From positions 1 through 5,752 of the forward strand of contig JAGLNE010000034.1 in assembly GCA_023139655.1 (NCBI GenBank): 5,752 nucleotides of DNA, in the 5' to 3' direction. Below the pieces are notes generated by a model. The model had not been told where the DNA came from, did not search any database, and saw nothing but the letters and a program-made list of their open reading frames with translations. Position numbers and translations under genes: made by a program. This DNA comes from Candidatus Parcubacteria bacterium. Lineage in GTDB: Bacteria; Patescibacteriota; Patescibacteriia; Patescibacteriales; UBA12075. Position 1 is the first letter of the stretch. Each line of letters starts with the position of its first letter. This document shows positions 5,361 through 5,752 of the stretch, in pieces.

Positions 5361-5752
5361 ATGGCAAAGAATAAACTAATTGGAAAAAAAGAAATAATAG
5401 TAACGATTAGCGCAATAATTCTTACAACTGTTGGGATAAAAGCCAGTGATAAAATACGAAATTTTAGTGGAGAGGTCGTAACTTCAGACGGGAAATGCCC
5501 GGTTTATATGGTTCAGGTTGTTTCCGCTAACGGTGATTTTTGTATTGATCAATATGAAGCCGCTCCGGGCAATGACTGCCCATATCAAAATCCCAGCGGA
5601 CAGACTGAAACAAGGGTTAATATTGACTCTAAGAAATGTCAGCCCGTGTCAGAGCCGGGACTGGTTCCTTGGCGTTATATTTCCCAGGATCAGGCGGTTT
5701 TGGCTTGTGCTAAAGCGGGCAAGCGCTTGCCCACGAACGAAGAGTGGTTTGC
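5361..5752 (+). CDS. SUMF1/FGE-fold protein, membrane-tethered, 3' truncated by window
   Basis: The first 130 residues are visible and the frame is open to the window edge. A basic N-terminus (MAKNKLIGKK) and a hydrophobic segment at ~11-27 form a signal anchor or uncleaved signal. The domain then begins with KCPVYMVQV, GDFCIDQYEAAPG (58-70), VPWRYISQDQA (102-112) and AGKRLPTNEEW (119-129). These are hallmarks of the SUMF1 / formylglycine-generating-enzyme fold (FGE-sulfatase, close to EgtB and PvdO), in which RLPTxxEW is the most recognisable motif. The catalytic or ligand region lies downstream, so true FGE activity cannot be judged; many family members are non-enzymatic C-type-lectin-like binders. 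Several cysteines (C46, C61, C73, C93, C116) would suit an extracellular, disulfide-stabilised domain. It starts 13 bp after gene 4, probably in the same operon, with no good Shine-Dalgarno sequence. Confidence 0.85.
   Translation, partial: MAKNKLIGKKEIIVTISAIILTTVGIKASDKIRNFSGEVVTSDGKCPVYMVQVVSANGDFCIDQYEAAPGNDCPYQNPSGQTETRVNIDSKKCQPVSEPGLVPWRYISQDQAVLACAKAGKRLPTNEEWF

Noticed and set aside
5170..5367. Antisense open frame with VDV/NSS repeats
   Set aside because: It is the mirror of the tandem repeat at the end of gene 4; it has no promoter or start signal, and the repeat is explained by the sense protein.
214..5752. Alternative genetic code (TGA as glycine)
   Set aside because: No in-frame TGA occurs in any of the five genes; glycine is always GGN.

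Overview
The window looks like a surface-protein locus from an uncultured Patescibacteria/CPR bacterium, most like Parcubacteria. This is an inference from protein style, not a database match. The clues are AT-rich intergenic DNA, starts without Shine-Dalgarno sequences, TAA/TAG stops, and a run of secreted beta-sandwich proteins of a kind familiar from CPR genomes. No gene has an in-frame TGA, so nothing suggests the Gracilibacteria/SR1 code in which TGA is glycine. All five genes are on the + strand.

Layout. Positions 1-213 are non-coding. They hold a perfect AT-rich palindrome, an extended -10 promoter and a long leader hairpin. A secreted, Ser/Thr-rich beta protein follows (214-1296) and ends at a strong intrinsic terminator (1329-1367). 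The 282-bp gap after it is filled by the terminator, a large imperfect inverted repeat (1369-1467), a promoter (1493-1521) and a leader hairpin. Next come three related membrane-anchored proteins (1579-2700, 2847-3884, 3941-5347). Each has a signal peptide, a DUF916-like domain, a second beta domain resembling DUF3324, and a transmembrane anchor. The 146-bp gap between the first two is almost entirely repeat DNA: one more copy of the 1369-1467 family and an 86-bp REP/MITE-like palindromic element that ends 7 bp before the next start codon. The last gene (5361 to the window edge) is the N-terminal part of a membrane-tethered SUMF1/formylglycine-generating-enzyme-fold protein.

How the genes may work together (inference). 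In Firmicutes, DUF916+DUF3324 proteins (WxLIP) are membrane-anchored partners that bind peptidoglycan and secreted WxL proteins. Here a secreted beta protein without WxL motifs sits beside three WxLIP-like anchors, which suggests a CPR counterpart of the WxL/WxLIP surface-display system. The three anchors differ in their C-terminal ends. One stops after a second TM, one has a single TM and a short cytoplasmic tail, and one has two TMs plus an external Thr/Ser/Glu octapeptide-repeat tail. No terminator was found between 1579 and 5752, so genes 2-5 may form one operon with internal promoters.

The least explained items are the 34-bp near-perfect palindrome inside the coding sequence of gene 3, the identical TATCCCCATG start context of genes 1 and 2, the shared cytoplasmic DLKN motif of genes 3 and 4, and an 8-A run in gene 4 where either frame slip would remove its second TM and repeat tail.
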